Part shown: positions 8,605-17,133 of the stretch, piece by piece
How the letters are laid out: every line of letters starts with the position of its first letter
How positions within the stretch are numbered: position 1 is the first letter of the stretch
Assembly (NCBI GenBank): GCA_014584575.1
Contig: JACTMP010000053.1
Coordinates: 62,001-126,000 of the forward strand
Length of the DNA stretch: 64,000 bases
Source: Chloroflexota bacterium
GTDB lineage: Bacteria > Chloroflexota > Anaerolineae > Promineifilales > Promineifilaceae
Reading direction: 5' to 3'
Made by a program: the position numbers and the translations under genes
The notes under the pieces: model-generated
What the model was told of the DNA's origin: nothing
The model's input: only the letters and a program-made list of their open reading frames with translations
Database searches by the model: none

Positions 8605-8640
8605 TGTCATTCCGAGCGGAGTCTTCGGAGCGAGGATTCT
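8605..8640. repeat. TGTCATTCCGA element, copy 2 (half element)
   Basis: Carries only the left arm TGTCATTCCGAGCGGAGTC followed by TTCGGAGCGAGGATTCT; no returning arm is found downstream. It lies directly after the HD gene stop codon. Confidence 0.75.
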
Positions 8641-8674
8641 CTAATGTTCGGGGAATGTCTATGAGAGGAATGAG

Positions 8675-9901
8675 ATGCAAATAAAAGGATGCCGCCGGCA
8701 GGGCCGACGGCCGTTGCTGTTTCTGATTGTGGGGCTGGTGGGGTTGTGTTTATTGGCAACGGCCGTGTCCGCCCTCAGCAACATCGGCCTGCCGGATCAT
8801 TCCGAACAGGTTGACTATCTCAGCGACAATCAGAAGGCGTTGCTGGCCGAGTATTTCCAGGTGCGGGCGGCATTGGGGGAGCGGGTCTGGCCGGGCTGGG
8901 GCACACTGGACAGTCCGGTGGTGGTCTACAACGAAGGCGCCGCCTTCCTGGTAAATTATCCTGACCACATCCCACCGAACGGCTGGCTAAAAGTGCCGCA
9001 AATGGCGGCGCGTGGCGGCCCCTGGCAGCCGGTGCCCGATGATGACTTTGCCGGGCAGCCCTACTACCGGCAAACCTTACCGGCTACCGGCGAGACGCCG
9101 CAGGCATTTACCGTCGTCGTCGGTGAGCAGTGGGCAGCCAGCATGACCACCAAAGAATGGACGGCCATTGGGCTGCGCCAGACGATACGCGATGACTTGC
9201 CGCCACCCCTGGCGGCCATTTTCCCTTATCGCCTGGTGGGCAGATTCCTCTTGCGGGGCAGCGATGGTTACACCAGCCTGTTGGCGCACGAATCCTTTCA
9301 TGCGTTTCAAGGAGCGGTTGCGCCCGATAAGTTTGCTGCGGCCGAGCGGGCTAAGGCGGTGGAAGCGACATATCCCTGGGAAAATGCCGGTTTACAGGCG
9401 GCCTGGCAGGCAGAACTGGACATGTTGGCGGCGGCTTTGAAAGCAGAAACAACGGCGGAAACGGCCGTACTCGTTACCCAATTTCTGGCGCAGCGGCAGG
9501 AGCGTCGCCAGGACGCCGGCCTGACAGACGCTCAGATTGACTTTGAACGGCAGCGGGAATGGCTGGAAGGACTGGCCCGCTACGTGGAGTTGGAAATCTG
9601 GCGGCAGGCGTCCAACTCCGATTACCAACCTCATCCGTCGCTGGCCGATGATGGTGATTTTGACGGCTACGCTGGATTCCCCACCCGCTGGTCGCAAGAA
9701 ATTGATCAGATTGGGCGGATGGTGGATGACGTGGGGGACGGCCGTTTCTATTACACCGGCATGGCTCAGGCCGTCTTGCTGGATCGGCTGCTACCCGGTT
9801 GGAAAGAAACGATTTTTGAGGAGGGGGTGTTTTTAGAGGATTTGCTGGCAACGGCCGTGTTCGGGCAACCCGTATCCCTCTTCCCCCCAAATGCCGGATG
9901 A
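8675..9901 (+). CDS. Putative membrane-anchored HExxH (gluzincin-like) metallopeptidase
   Basis: 408 residues. An Arg-rich start and one hydrophobic helix (about 12-34) give a signal peptide or anchor, so the rest is probably extracytoplasmic. No named family is recognised, but two features resemble zinc peptidases: LLAHESFHAFQ with H205-E206-x-x-H209, and, about 90 residues later, EWLEGLARYVELE with E298. An EGxAxY segment after HExxH supplies the third zinc ligand in gluzincin (peptidase MA) families. The long helical insert between them (about 220-290) is unusual. The start ATG at 8675 is preceded by GAGAGGAA. It stands alone between opposite-strand neighbours. Protease activity is inference. 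Confidence 0.6.
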   Translation: MQIKGCRRQGRRPLLFLIVGLVGLCLLATAVSALSNIGLPDHSEQVDYLSDNQKALLAEYFQVRAALGERVWPGWGTLDSPVVVYNEGAAFLVNYPDHIPPNGWLKVPQMAARGGPWQPVPDDDFAGQPYYRQTLPATGETPQAFTVVVGEQWAASMTTKEWTAIGLRQTIRDDLPPPLAAIFPYRLVGRFLLRGSDGYTSLLAHESFHAFQGAVAPDKFAAAERAKAVEATYPWENAGLQAAWQAELDMLAAALKAETTAETAVLVTQFLAQRQERRQDAGLTDAQIDFERQREWLEGLARYVELEIWRQASNSDYQPHPSLADDGDFDGYAGFPTRWSQEIDQIGRMVDDVGDGRFYYTGMAQAVLLDRLLPGWKETIFEEGVFLEDLLATAVFGQPVSLFPPNAG

Positions 9902-10008
9902 TACGTAAGGGCAGCGCAGGCGGGGATGATGACAAACGCGGCTTTCTCCAGCCTGATCAAGGACTTTGATTTCGGCCCGCATCAACTGGTTGTCCGGGAT
10001 ACGAACGA

Positions 10009-11031
10009 CTACGCGGAATCCGCTGTTCGCCGGACGCCAATACCCGGCAGGGCGGGCACAGCCATACGGCCGTTCCGATCAAACGTCACCCCCACAAACG
10101 GATCATTCGCAATCAGCAGCGGCGCATCCAGGTCCAGCCAATCTGCCAGCCCGGCCAGGTGGGCCATCGCCGTCGTGCCCAGCGACGTTTCTATCATGCA
10201 GCCCAACATCACCCGCAACCCCAATTGGCGCGCCCGCCGCAGCATTTGCAGCCCAGGAGCCAACCCGCCCACCTTCATCAGCTTCAGGTTAACCCCCTGC
10301 ACCCCGGCGGCCGCCAGCCGCTCCACATCCATCAGCGTTTGCACCGATTCATCCGCCACGACCGGCACGTTTAGCTGCGCCTGTACATAGCCCATACCTT
10401 CGATGTCCTCTTTGGCCGTTGGCTGCTCTACCAGTTCCAGGCCATAAGGCAGCAGCGCGGTCAACCGCCGCACCGCTTCTTCCGGTGACCAGGCCGCATT
10501 GGCGTCAATGCGCAAACGGGCATCGGAGCGGGCAGCGCGCACGGCCGCTATACACGCCACATCATCCTCACCGCCCAGCTTCAACTTGAGAACCGGGTAA
10601 TCGGCTGCCTGCGCTGCCTGCTGCGCCATGAGTACCGGCGTATCCAGGCTCAGGGTAAAGGAGGTAAACATCTCCGGCGGCCGGGGCAGACCCATCAGTT
10701 GGTAGAGCGGCTGGCCCTGCAAACGGCCGATCCGGTCATGCAGCGCCAGGTCCAGGGCGCAGCGCGCCGGCGCCGGCCCAGCCTCGCCCACCCATGCGGG
10801 AATATCGGCCGGCTCATCGGGGAATGGGTCCGTGCGGGTGGCGGCCGTTTGCCAATAGGCAATCATCTCCGCATCGCTGATGTGGTAATACGAAGGAATA
10901 GTGCCCTCCCCCCAGCCGGCGTCTTCCGCCAGCCGCAGCCAGAACGCCTGGCGCGTCTCGCTGACCCCGTAGGCGATGCGGAACGGGACACGCAACTGTA
11001 AGGTGATGGATTGCCACGTAAGTCGAGTCAT
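10009..11031 (-). CDS. Dipeptide epimerase (mandelate racemase/enolase superfamily)
   Basis: 340 residues from ATG 11031; the frame extends to 11106 but MTRLTWQSITLQLRVPFRIA is the natural start. It is an enolase-superfamily member with an alpha+beta capping domain then a barrel. Catalytic and metal residues are all visible: K149 and K151 (LKLKLGG), D176 (RIDANAAW), E202 (LVEQP), D227 (VADES) and K250 (GVNLKLMKVGG). The DLD motif (D300, D302) is the dipeptide ammonium-binding signature of L-Ala-D/L-Glu epimerases. The likely role is epimerisation of L-Ala-D-Glu or related dipeptides from peptidoglycan turnover. Exact dipeptide preference varies widely in this family. Confidence 0.92.
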   Translation of the reverse strand: MTRLTWQSITLQLRVPFRIAYGVSETRQAFWLRLAEDAGWGEGTIPSYYHISDAEMIAYWQTAATRTDPFPDEPADIPAWVGEAGPAPARCALDLALHDRIGRLQGQPLYQLMGLPRPPEMFTSFTLSLDTPVLMAQQAAQAADYPVLKLKLGGEDDVACIAAVRAARSDARLRIDANAAWSPEEAVRRLTALLPYGLELVEQPTAKEDIEGMGYVQAQLNVPVVADESVQTLMDVERLAAAGVQGVNLKLMKVGGLAPGLQMLRRARQLGLRVMLGCMIETSLGTTAMAHLAGLADWLDLDAPLLIANDPFVGVTFDRNGRMAVPALPGIGVRRTADSA

Positions 11032-11082
11032 GGCCGCAAGTATAGTGCGGATGGGTTCAGGCGTAAAACGGGAACACGTCAC

Positions 11083-11177
11083 GGCCGTAACGCCCCCACA
11101 CCCCACGATACATCACAAACGCATACGGCCTTACTCCCCACCCCAACACCCGCGCTAATGATGTCAATGGGGAACGG
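11083..11177. repeat. Shared intergenic repeat block A
   Basis: Contains ATCACAAACGCATACGGCC, repeated at 12540-12560, and CACCCGCGCTAAT followed by GGAACGGCCGTTTTC, repeated with changes at 12162-12205. Each copy lies between genes around the left side of the restriction-modification island. Confidence 0.6.
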
Positions 11178-11258
11178 CCGTTTTCACACCACCACGCCCC
11201 CTTCATCCCGCGCCATTTGCAGCAACCAGTGTTATTATCCCTGATATGGAGGATACCT

Positions 11259-12101
11259 ATGCTTCGCCCTGTTGAACCGATCCATACGGTTGATCTGTTT
11301 CCCGCCTTACACGCCCAACTTCTCACGCTGTTACGCCAACTTGAACCGCAGGATTGGCTCAAGCCCACTGTGGCTGTGCCCTGGTCGGTAAAAGATATGG
11401 TGGCCCATTTGCTGGACACGGACATGCGTCGTCTATCCTCACAACGGGACGGGTTCACACCCCCGGCCACTGAGCCGCCACCGGCAACCTATCATGATCT
11501 GGTCGAGTTGCTCAACCGGTTGAACGCCGAGTGGGTCAGGGCGGCGCAGCGGCTTAGTCCACAACTCCTTATCGCGTTATTGGAGCTTATTGGGCCACAG
11601 GTACACCACCTCTTCACAACGCTCGATCCGCTTGCCCCGGCGCGTGCCAGCGTGGCCTGGGCCGGTGAAAGCGCCTCACTCAATTGGTTTGATATTGCCC
11701 GCGAGTACACCGAAAAGTGGCACCACCAACAACACATCCGTGAAGCAGTCGGCGCGCCGCTCTTGACCTCACGGCAATGGTTGTATCCGGCGCTGGACAC
11801 CTTTTTACGTGGCTTACCCCATACGTATCGTGGTGTGTCGGCAAATGAGGGAAGCAATCTTGTCATCTCGATCAGCGGGGAGGCCGGTGGCGAGTGGACC
11901 CTCAGCAGGCGCCGCCAAAACTGGCAGCTCTATCAGGGAACGGTGGCAGAAGCGGATACTCGTGTGCAGCTTGATCAAGATACCGCCTGGCGGCTATTTA
12001 CCAAAGGGGTGGCGCCGGACGACGCCCGCCGCCAGCTTGTCATTGAGGGTGATGAACGATTGGGTATTCAACTGCTATCGCTGCTGGCGATTATGGCATA
12101 G
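11259..12101 (+). CDS. Maleylpyruvate isomerase/DinB-like (MDMPI) family protein
   Basis: 280 residues from ATG 11259, with GGAGG six bases upstream; the frame opens at TTG 11217. The N-terminal four-helix bundle (about 10-180) has the mycothiol-dependent maleylpyruvate isomerase/DinB pattern: LLRQLEPQDWLKPT, then WSVKDMVAHLLDTD (metal His) and EKWHHQQHIREAVG (second His site). The C-terminal domain (about 195-280, ISGEAGGEWTLSRRRQNW onward) resembles the SCP-like MDMPI C-terminal domain. Such proteins are metal-dependent thiol transferases or remain uncharacterised. The last 35 codons recur as a decayed fragment at 4805-4919. Confidence 0.85.
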   Translation: MLRPVEPIHTVDLFPALHAQLLTLLRQLEPQDWLKPTVAVPWSVKDMVAHLLDTDMRRLSSQRDGFTPPATEPPPATYHDLVELLNRLNAEWVRAAQRLSPQLLIALLELIGPQVHHLFTTLDPLAPARASVAWAGESASLNWFDIAREYTEKWHHQQHIREAVGAPLLTSRQWLYPALDTFLRGLPHTYRGVSANEGSNLVISISGEAGGEWTLSRRRQNWQLYQGTVAEADTRVQLDQDTAWRLFTKGVAPDDARRQLVIEGDERLGIQLLSLLAIMA

Positions 12102-12131
12102 GGTGCGCAGGCCGGGCTACCTGACGCAGTC

Positions 12132-12245
12132 GTTGTGGGGGTACGGCCGTACCCCCCACCCCATAACCCGCGCTAATCAGGGTTGATGGAGGACGGCCGT
12201 TTTCCATTCGGTTTCTCGCAAATTTGTGAGTGGTGGTACGGCCGA
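12132..12245. repeat. Shared intergenic repeat block B
   Basis: Contains TACGGCCGTACCCCCCACCC, ACCCGCGCTAAT and GGACGGCCGTTTTCC, matching block A at 11083-11177 over the central part. It lies between the MDMPI-like gene and the small minus-strand gene. Confidence 0.55.
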
Positions 12246-12252
12246 AACTCCC

Positions 12253-12468
12253 CTAATATCCTTCTTCTTCAAACCAACGGCCGATTGCCGCGTCTGCGTC
12301 TGCCAGTGCGGCCGCTACTGACTCGTAAGTGGTTTTGCCCTCCCATACCAGGCCGCCAATGTCCAGGACACGGATAAACGAACGGCTAAAATCATCTTGA
12401 CCAATCTCGATCCAGCCGTCTTGCACCCACGCTGCTATATTTGCATATTGTTCATCAAAAGTGTTCAT
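12253..12468 (-). CDS. Small conserved hypothetical protein, 71 residues
   Basis: Acidic 71-residue protein beginning MNTFDEQYANIAAWVQDGWI and containing SFIRVLDIGGLVWEG, then an alanine-rich helix and an EEEGY tail. Its composition and the W-I-E-I-G-x-D-x-x-S pattern resemble short hypothetical proteins found in Chloroflexota and cyanobacteria; no function is known to me. An AGAGGT site lies seven bases before the ATG, supporting translation. It is transcribed away from the restriction-modification genes on its right. Confidence 0.65.
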   Translation of the reverse strand: MNTFDEQYANIAAWVQDGWIEIGQDDFSRSFIRVLDIGGLVWEGKTTYESVAAALADADAAIGRWFEEEGY

Positions 12469-12528
12469 AGAATTACCTCTTGTGCCGTCTCACCCTGGTT
12501 GGCAAACGCTGCTTCCATTTGAGTACAC

Positions 12529-12575
12529 TATCACATCCCCATCACAAACGCATACGGCCGTAACCCTCCCCTTCG
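12529..12575. repeat. Shared intergenic repeat block C
   Basis: Second copy of ATCACAAACGCATACGGCC (also in block A, 11083-11177), here continuing into GTAACCCTCCCC. It is upstream of the restriction-modification regulator gene. Confidence 0.6.
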
Positions 12576-12648
12576 TTTTTCGGCAGATTTGGTGGGGAGT
12601 GGGTACGACAGTAATTCCATTCCACAAAAAGATTTGTCACTCATTGCC

Positions 12649-12667
12649 TGTAGACTCTTCGGCTACA
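12649..12667 (+). promoter_or_regulatory. Candidate C-box operator
   Basis: An inverted repeat TGTAG-N9-CTACA lies 22 nt before the C-type regulator start. C proteins of restriction-modification systems bind short palindromes directly upstream of their own gene. The arms are only five bases, so this is a weak call. Confidence 0.3.
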
Positions 12668-12688
12668 TGATGGTTAACATCGCCGGTT

Positions 12689-12925
12689 ATGGCAGATGTG
12701 AAAAAACTTTACGGCCGTGCCATTCGCCAAAGACGGCATGAACTGGGCTGGTCACAAGAATACCTGGCCGCACAAGCGGGTCTGCACCGCACCTACGTCG
12801 CTGATGTGGAGCGGGGAGAGCGCAACATCTCATTGGAAAATATTGTCAAGCTGGCCGATGCCCTGGAGTTAACGCCGGGTGAATTCTTCTCGCAATACTT
12901 TCCACAAGATGGGGATGGTGAGTAA
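12689..12925 (+). CDS. XRE-family helix-turn-helix regulator, restriction-modification C-protein type
   Basis: 78 residues, almost entirely one HTH_3 domain: LYGRAIRQRRHELGWSQEYL, AAQAGLHRTYVADVERGERN and ISLENIVKLADALEL. Size, sequence style and position immediately before a nuclease gene match the controller (C) proteins of type II restriction-modification systems, which delay nuclease expression after entry into a new host. Its stop codon overlaps the start of the next gene (TAATG at 12923-12927), so the two are translationally coupled, as in many C-R pairs. Confidence 0.87.
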   Translation: MADVKKLYGRAIRQRRHELGWSQEYLAAQAGLHRTYVADVERGERNISLENIVKLADALELTPGEFFSQYFPQDGDGE

Positions 12926-14010
12926 TGAAAGCGATCCTGGAAACGGCCGTTGCCCAACCTCGGTTTAGCATGAATCAGATATATTTGGTCATCAGGCAAA
13001 ATGCCGCGCCGCACCATCTGGCGCTGTATCAAGCCATCCAAACGGCATTAGGAGAGGCAGCAAGTAGAAAAGTTATACAAGGCATCCTTCGTTTTGCCTT
13101 CTTCATCGAGCCGGTCAAAACTCCTAAAATTGAAAGCACGAAGTTTGCTGTCAGGTGGGGACTAGAAATATCTTCATCTGATCCCCGTTTTGCCTCCTAC
13201 ATGGACTGCCTGGCCATTTACGATCAACTACTCATCGAAATCCAGACTATGCTAGAAGATGAAGTACAAAGGCAGCTATTACACGCCTTCACAGACCAAA
13301 GTCTAATCGCTTATGAACTCCCGCTGGATTATGTTGTTCGCAACCGTGACCAGCCGATTCATCGGCCGGAAAACATCCTTTTCTTTTGGGATGATTTGCC
13401 ACACAAAGTTGCTGGATTACGCAAATGGCTGCGAGGTAGCTCTCAATCAGGCTTTTTCAAAGCCGCATACAGCAAAATCGTAGTGAAGTCATATCTAACA
13501 GATCGCGTGTTGACCGGAGAACACAAGACAAACCGCGAAAAACGGTGGGAAACACATCCTGGTTCAGTCCACTTTGCCTTACGGCGGGATTGCCTGGAAA
13601 TTGAGTTAGCTTTAATCAGCCAGCTTTGTTACTTTGCCGACTTTCCTCGTGATCTGCAACAGCAACTGGAAGAGCAAGGATTGCTTTCTTTAGCCCAATT
13701 ACAAGAAAGTGGCCTGATTATCGGCACAGAGCGCGTAAGCCGCTGCCCGATTACTCTTGAACCTCTCTCGTTTGTCGAATTCAGAGCAGAATTGTTAGCA
13801 CCGCGACATGGGAAAGCTACTTATCAGGTTGGACACATCCACCCGCTTAAGGCTGTCTCCGATAACCCCTATGTAGGACACACAGGCAAGAACATCAGTT
13901 GGATTTCCGCACAGGGGAACCGTATTCAGGGAGAGTATTCTGTGGCTGAGACCCGCGAGTTGATTATTCGCATTAGCCAGAACTATCAGGCGACTGGGCT
14001 TATCCACTAG
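12925..14010 (+). CDS. Putative HNH-family restriction endonuclease
   Basis: 361 residues. The N-terminal two thirds is unrecognised, rich in helices and lacks membrane segments. The C-terminal 60 residues form an HNH-like finger: YQVGHIHPLKA with H304 and H306, then GKNISWISAQGNRIQGEYS with N323 and N332. The one nearby Cys (C274, RCPIT) is not part of a CxxC zinc pair. This pattern (VGHI-PL ... NISW ... NRIQG) is known from type II restriction enzymes with HNH catalytic sites. The C-protein gene overlaps its start, and the methylase-specificity gene is convergent with an 11-nt overlap at 14000-14010. Recognition sequence unknown. Confidence 0.72.
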   Translation: MKAILETAVAQPRFSMNQIYLVIRQNAAPHHLALYQAIQTALGEAASRKVIQGILRFAFFIEPVKTPKIESTKFAVRWGLEISSSDPRFASYMDCLAIYDQLLIEIQTMLEDEVQRQLLHAFTDQSLIAYELPLDYVVRNRDQPIHRPENILFFWDDLPHKVAGLRKWLRGSSQSGFFKAAYSKIVVKSYLTDRVLTGEHKTNREKRWETHPGSVHFALRRDCLEIELALISQLCYFADFPRDLQQQLEEQGLLSLAQLQESGLIIGTERVSRCPITLEPLSFVEFRAELLAPRHGKATYQVGHIHPLKAVSDNPYVGHTGKNISWISAQGNRIQGEYSVAETRELIIRISQNYQATGLIH

Positions 14011-15964
14011 CTTTTCCATTGATCCCCACAACGTCAAGACACGCTTTACGGGCTAATTCCCGCGCCTCGATTCGATCCCGAATTGCCCGCTCAACTGTTT
14101 GGGACACTTGTTGGCACAATTCCTGGCTTTTAGGAATGGGCAAGATCAATTCATGAATACGTTGCCCTAGAGAATCAATAATATCTTGGGTAAATCGCTT
14201 TGCTTTAATCTGTTTTTGCACCGGTTCTGAACTTAACAGTGCCAAAAGCAGGTAGGGTGATAGACGAGATTGGTCTGTAAGCCGTAATTTGTACAAATGG
14301 CTTTGATACACAATTTGTGTGTCATACTCTGTAATGAAAGCACATGTGCCAATCAGGTAAGTGCCATCTTTGACCATTAAAATATCTCCCGCCCGGATAT
14401 CTTGTTTGGTAGCAAACTTTTCGTAAATGTCGCAACTGACGCCATGCTTAGGGTCAAGTTTAATCTCCCAATTGGAGATGTCGCTGGTGCGTATAAAAGG
14501 AATTGTGCCTGTACCATAAGCCAACTTGCCAACTTCATCACCGGTTTGAATAAGCAATTCACCTGAAGCTACCAGATCACCTAATTTCACCAGATTATGC
14601 GTTCCTGCCAGTAGCTCTAAATCCTGATCTGGCTCCGGGCTATAATATCTTGGTGAAAGGATGTTGTTCACCAGTTGCTCAGTGCCAATGGCATACCCCA
14701 AAGGAGCAAATTGCCGCAATCTCCCTTCTTGAAAGGCAATCAGGTTTTCCTGGATCACAGGGAGATCATCATTATCTATGCGTCGGCCGCGGCTATCATG
14801 TCCGCACCATTTCGCTTCGGCCATAAAAATTTGATTATTTGAAGCAGCGACCCCGTTTGATGGTTCATGTTTATGAAGTACGACCAGACATGCTTTGGTA
14901 TGTGTACCACCTTTACCAGAAGTTTTGAAAAATTCTTCCGGTAACCCAATGACTGCTTTAATCTCTCCCTGTGACCGCATGTATTGGACCACATGGGAAT
15001 AAGTCTTGCTTGTGATCATGCTTTCAGGAACGACAATTCCCAGGCGACCACCAGGACGGAGGAGTTCCAGGCATCTCTCGACGAAAAGCACCTGAGGGGG
15101 CACGGATTTGAGTAATTCACCCGTTGGCTGGTAACGGCCGTCTCGCCCTTTCTTCCAGTTATAGCCCAAAGCAAACGCTTTCTGAATCTGTTTTGAAGCT
15201 GCGACAATGCGCTTGCCAAAAGGGGGATTGGTCAAAACAACGTCGTAACTGCCGGACTGAGGAAGGGGGAGGGAACGGTCGTCTTCATCTGACCAGGCCA
15301 ACGAATCTGCACAATAGACACGGCCCGGTTGTAGCGTTAACAAGGCCAATCGCGTAGACGCCAACTGAACCAGATAAGCATCTTTGTCTATGCCAATGAC
15401 GTGTTGTTCAATCCCCTCGCGTGAGGCGCCGTTTGCCCGCAAATGACTTACCGTAGCCGCCAAAAAACCACCCGCCCCACAAGCAGGATCAATGATGCTT
15501 TCGCCAATCTGAGGATTGACCATGGACACAAGTAACTCGATCCCATTTTGTGGCGTAAAAAATTGACCTTCTTCCTCACGTATCCCAGTGCTGACAAATA
15601 CCTCATACAAATCGCCAAAATAGTCACGGGTCGCACCAGATAGGTCTATCTCATTCAGGGCGCGATCAACAAAAACCAAACTGTTGCCGTCTAGTAAAAT
15701 TTCATCGTCAGCCTGAAAAATCGAAGGAAGAGTCTTTTTTAAGCTGGTCAGTGCTGATTGATATTGTTGCCTCAGGTCGGCTGCTTGGGGATCAGAGCCG
15801 TTTTGATGGGTCTGCAAATAGACTTTGCAGAACAAGCATTTGGCTACCTCTGCTAACAAAGCCCGGTCGCGGGTTGCCCCCACAAACTGCCCGGCAAGAA
15901 AATTGCGGATTTGTTTGTATGCGTCTTTATGGTCAGTAACGAAGAGTGATGCCTGAAAATTCAT
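14000..15964 (-). CDS. N-6 adenine DNA methylase with C-terminal specificity (TRD) domain
   Basis: 654 residues. An HsdM-like helical N terminus and GQFFTP (133-138) precede the SAM-binding motif I DPACGAGGFL (159-168) and catalytic motif IV NPPF (246-249), the gamma-class adenine methylase order. The C-terminal third (about 440-640) resembles an HsdS half: LVKLGDLVASGELLIQTG, IPFIRTSDI, ILMVKDGTYLIG and then a helical stretch after SPYLLLALLSS. One polypeptide thus combines modification and target recognition, as in BcgI-like systems but without the nuclease domain. With the C protein and HNH protein it forms a complete R-M system. Base composition is AT-richer than flanking genes. Confidence 0.87.
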   Translation of the reverse strand: MNFQASLFVTDHKDAYKQIRNFLAGQFVGATRDRALLAEVAKCLFCKVYLQTHQNGSDPQAADLRQQYQSALTSLKKTLPSIFQADDEILLDGNSLVFVDRALNEIDLSGATRDYFGDLYEVFVSTGIREEEGQFFTPQNGIELLVSMVNPQIGESIIDPACGAGGFLAATVSHLRANGASREGIEQHVIGIDKDAYLVQLASTRLALLTLQPGRVYCADSLAWSDEDDRSLPLPQSGSYDVVLTNPPFGKRIVAASKQIQKAFALGYNWKKGRDGRYQPTGELLKSVPPQVLFVERCLELLRPGGRLGIVVPESMITSKTYSHVVQYMRSQGEIKAVIGLPEEFFKTSGKGGTHTKACLVVLHKHEPSNGVAASNNQIFMAEAKWCGHDSRGRRIDNDDLPVIQENLIAFQEGRLRQFAPLGYAIGTEQLVNNILSPRYYSPEPDQDLELLAGTHNLVKLGDLVASGELLIQTGDEVGKLAYGTGTIPFIRTSDISNWEIKLDPKHGVSCDIYEKFATKQDIRAGDILMVKDGTYLIGTCAFITEYDTQIVYQSHLYKLRLTDQSRLSPYLLLALLSSEPVQKQIKAKRFTQDIIDSLGQRIHELILPIPKSQELCQQVSQTVERAIRDRIEARELARKACLDVVGINGKASG

Positions 15965-16090
15965 GTACTCTGCCTTTGCGGATCAAGTGTCCTGCTGCGA
16001 GAGTATATCATGGGGTTTCACATCTCTCAATTTAGGGCTTTCATTGTCAAACGGCCGTACCACTCCCTCCCTCTTATCCTCCCCACCCAT

Positions 16091-17074
16091 TCACGCCCTG
16101 TCCGCCGGCTGTGCCACTGTGATGACAACTTTTCCTCGGGCGTGTTCTTCCACCACATACGTCATCGCTTGCACCACCTCAGGCAACGGGTAACAGGCAT
16201 CAATAACCGGCGCCAGTTGGCCCCCTGCCAGAAGCTCTTTGATGACCAGCAGGTCTTCTTGCGGTGTTGTCGCGATTCCCTGGAAACCGATCTTTTTACC
16301 GCCGGCCCGCGATACCACCGGCCCCAAAAGCATCGCCTGGAGAATCTGGGACACCGAACCGCCGGCCACCACACAAATCCCCTGGGGGCTTAAGGCCCTC
16401 CTGTAATCCCGCAGCGAATGGTGTCCGTTAACGGCCAGAATCAAGTCATAAAGCTGCCCATTGTTGCTGAAATCTTCCCGCGTGTAATCCATGACGTGGT
16501 CTGCCCCAATAGAGCGGGCCATGTCCAGGTTACGGGTGCTGCACACGGCCGTGACTTCCGCCCCATACGCTTTGGCAATCTGCACTGCAAACACACCCAC
16601 CCCGCCCGATGCCCCCACAATCAGCACCTTTTGCCCCGCCTGAATCTGACCCTTATCCCGCAGACCTTGCAGCGCCGTGAAGGCCGCCACCGGCACGGCC
16701 GCGGCCGCCGCAAAGGACACATGGGCCGGTTTCAGGGCGAACTTGTTTTCACCGTTAGCCACATATTCGGCAAACGCGCCGGGCGCTACCCCAAACACCG
16801 CATCGCCCGGCTTAAACGCCGTCACCGCGCTGCCAACCGCTTCCACCGTGCCCGCCACGTCAATGCCCGGTATCTTGTTAATGGCTTTGATGATCACCGT
16901 GTTCATAAAACGGCCCAAGAGCGTCAGCTTCTCAAAGCGCCGCCAGTCCAGGGCATTGATGGATGAAGCCTGAACTTTCACCAGGATTTGATGCTCCTGC
17001 GGCGTCGGTTTTTCCACTTCTTTGAGTTGCAGCACCTCCGGCGGCCCATAGCGCGTGTACACAATCGCTTTCAT
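16091..17074 (-). CDS. NAD(P)-dependent alcohol dehydrogenase / quinone oxidoreductase (MDR family)
   Basis: 327 residues from ATG 17074 with AAGGAC upstream; the frame runs back to 17209 through repeat-derived sequence. It is a medium-chain dehydrogenase/reductase: N-terminal GroES-like domain (about 1-130, MKAIVYTRYGPPEVLQLKEV) and Rossmann domain with the nucleotide loop VLIVGASGGVGVFAVQIAKA (about 148-167) and VCSTRNLDMARSIGADHV. The usual Cys/His zinc ligands are absent, which points to zinc-free quinone oxidoreductase or enoyl reductase-like activity with NADPH. The start sits after a dispersed repeat (17134-17213). No clear pathway link to neighbours. Confidence 0.9.
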   Translation of the reverse strand: MKAIVYTRYGPPEVLQLKEVEKPTPQEHQILVKVQASSINALDWRRFEKLTLLGRFMNTVIIKAINKIPGIDVAGTVEAVGSAVTAFKPGDAVFGVAPGAFAEYVANGENKFALKPAHVSFAAAAAVPVAAFTALQGLRDKGQIQAGQKVLIVGASGGVGVFAVQIAKAYGAEVTAVCSTRNLDMARSIGADHVMDYTREDFSNNGQLYDLILAVNGHHSLRDYRRALSPQGICVVAGGSVSQILQAMLLGPVVSRAGGKKIGFQGIATTPQEDLLVIKELLAGGQLAPVIDACYPLPEVVQAMTYVVEEHARGKVVITVAQPADRA

Positions 17075-17133
17075 AGGTTTGTCCTTAATGGGAGATGTAT
17101 ACCGTATGAGGTCATAGAGTAACATTTCGTGTG

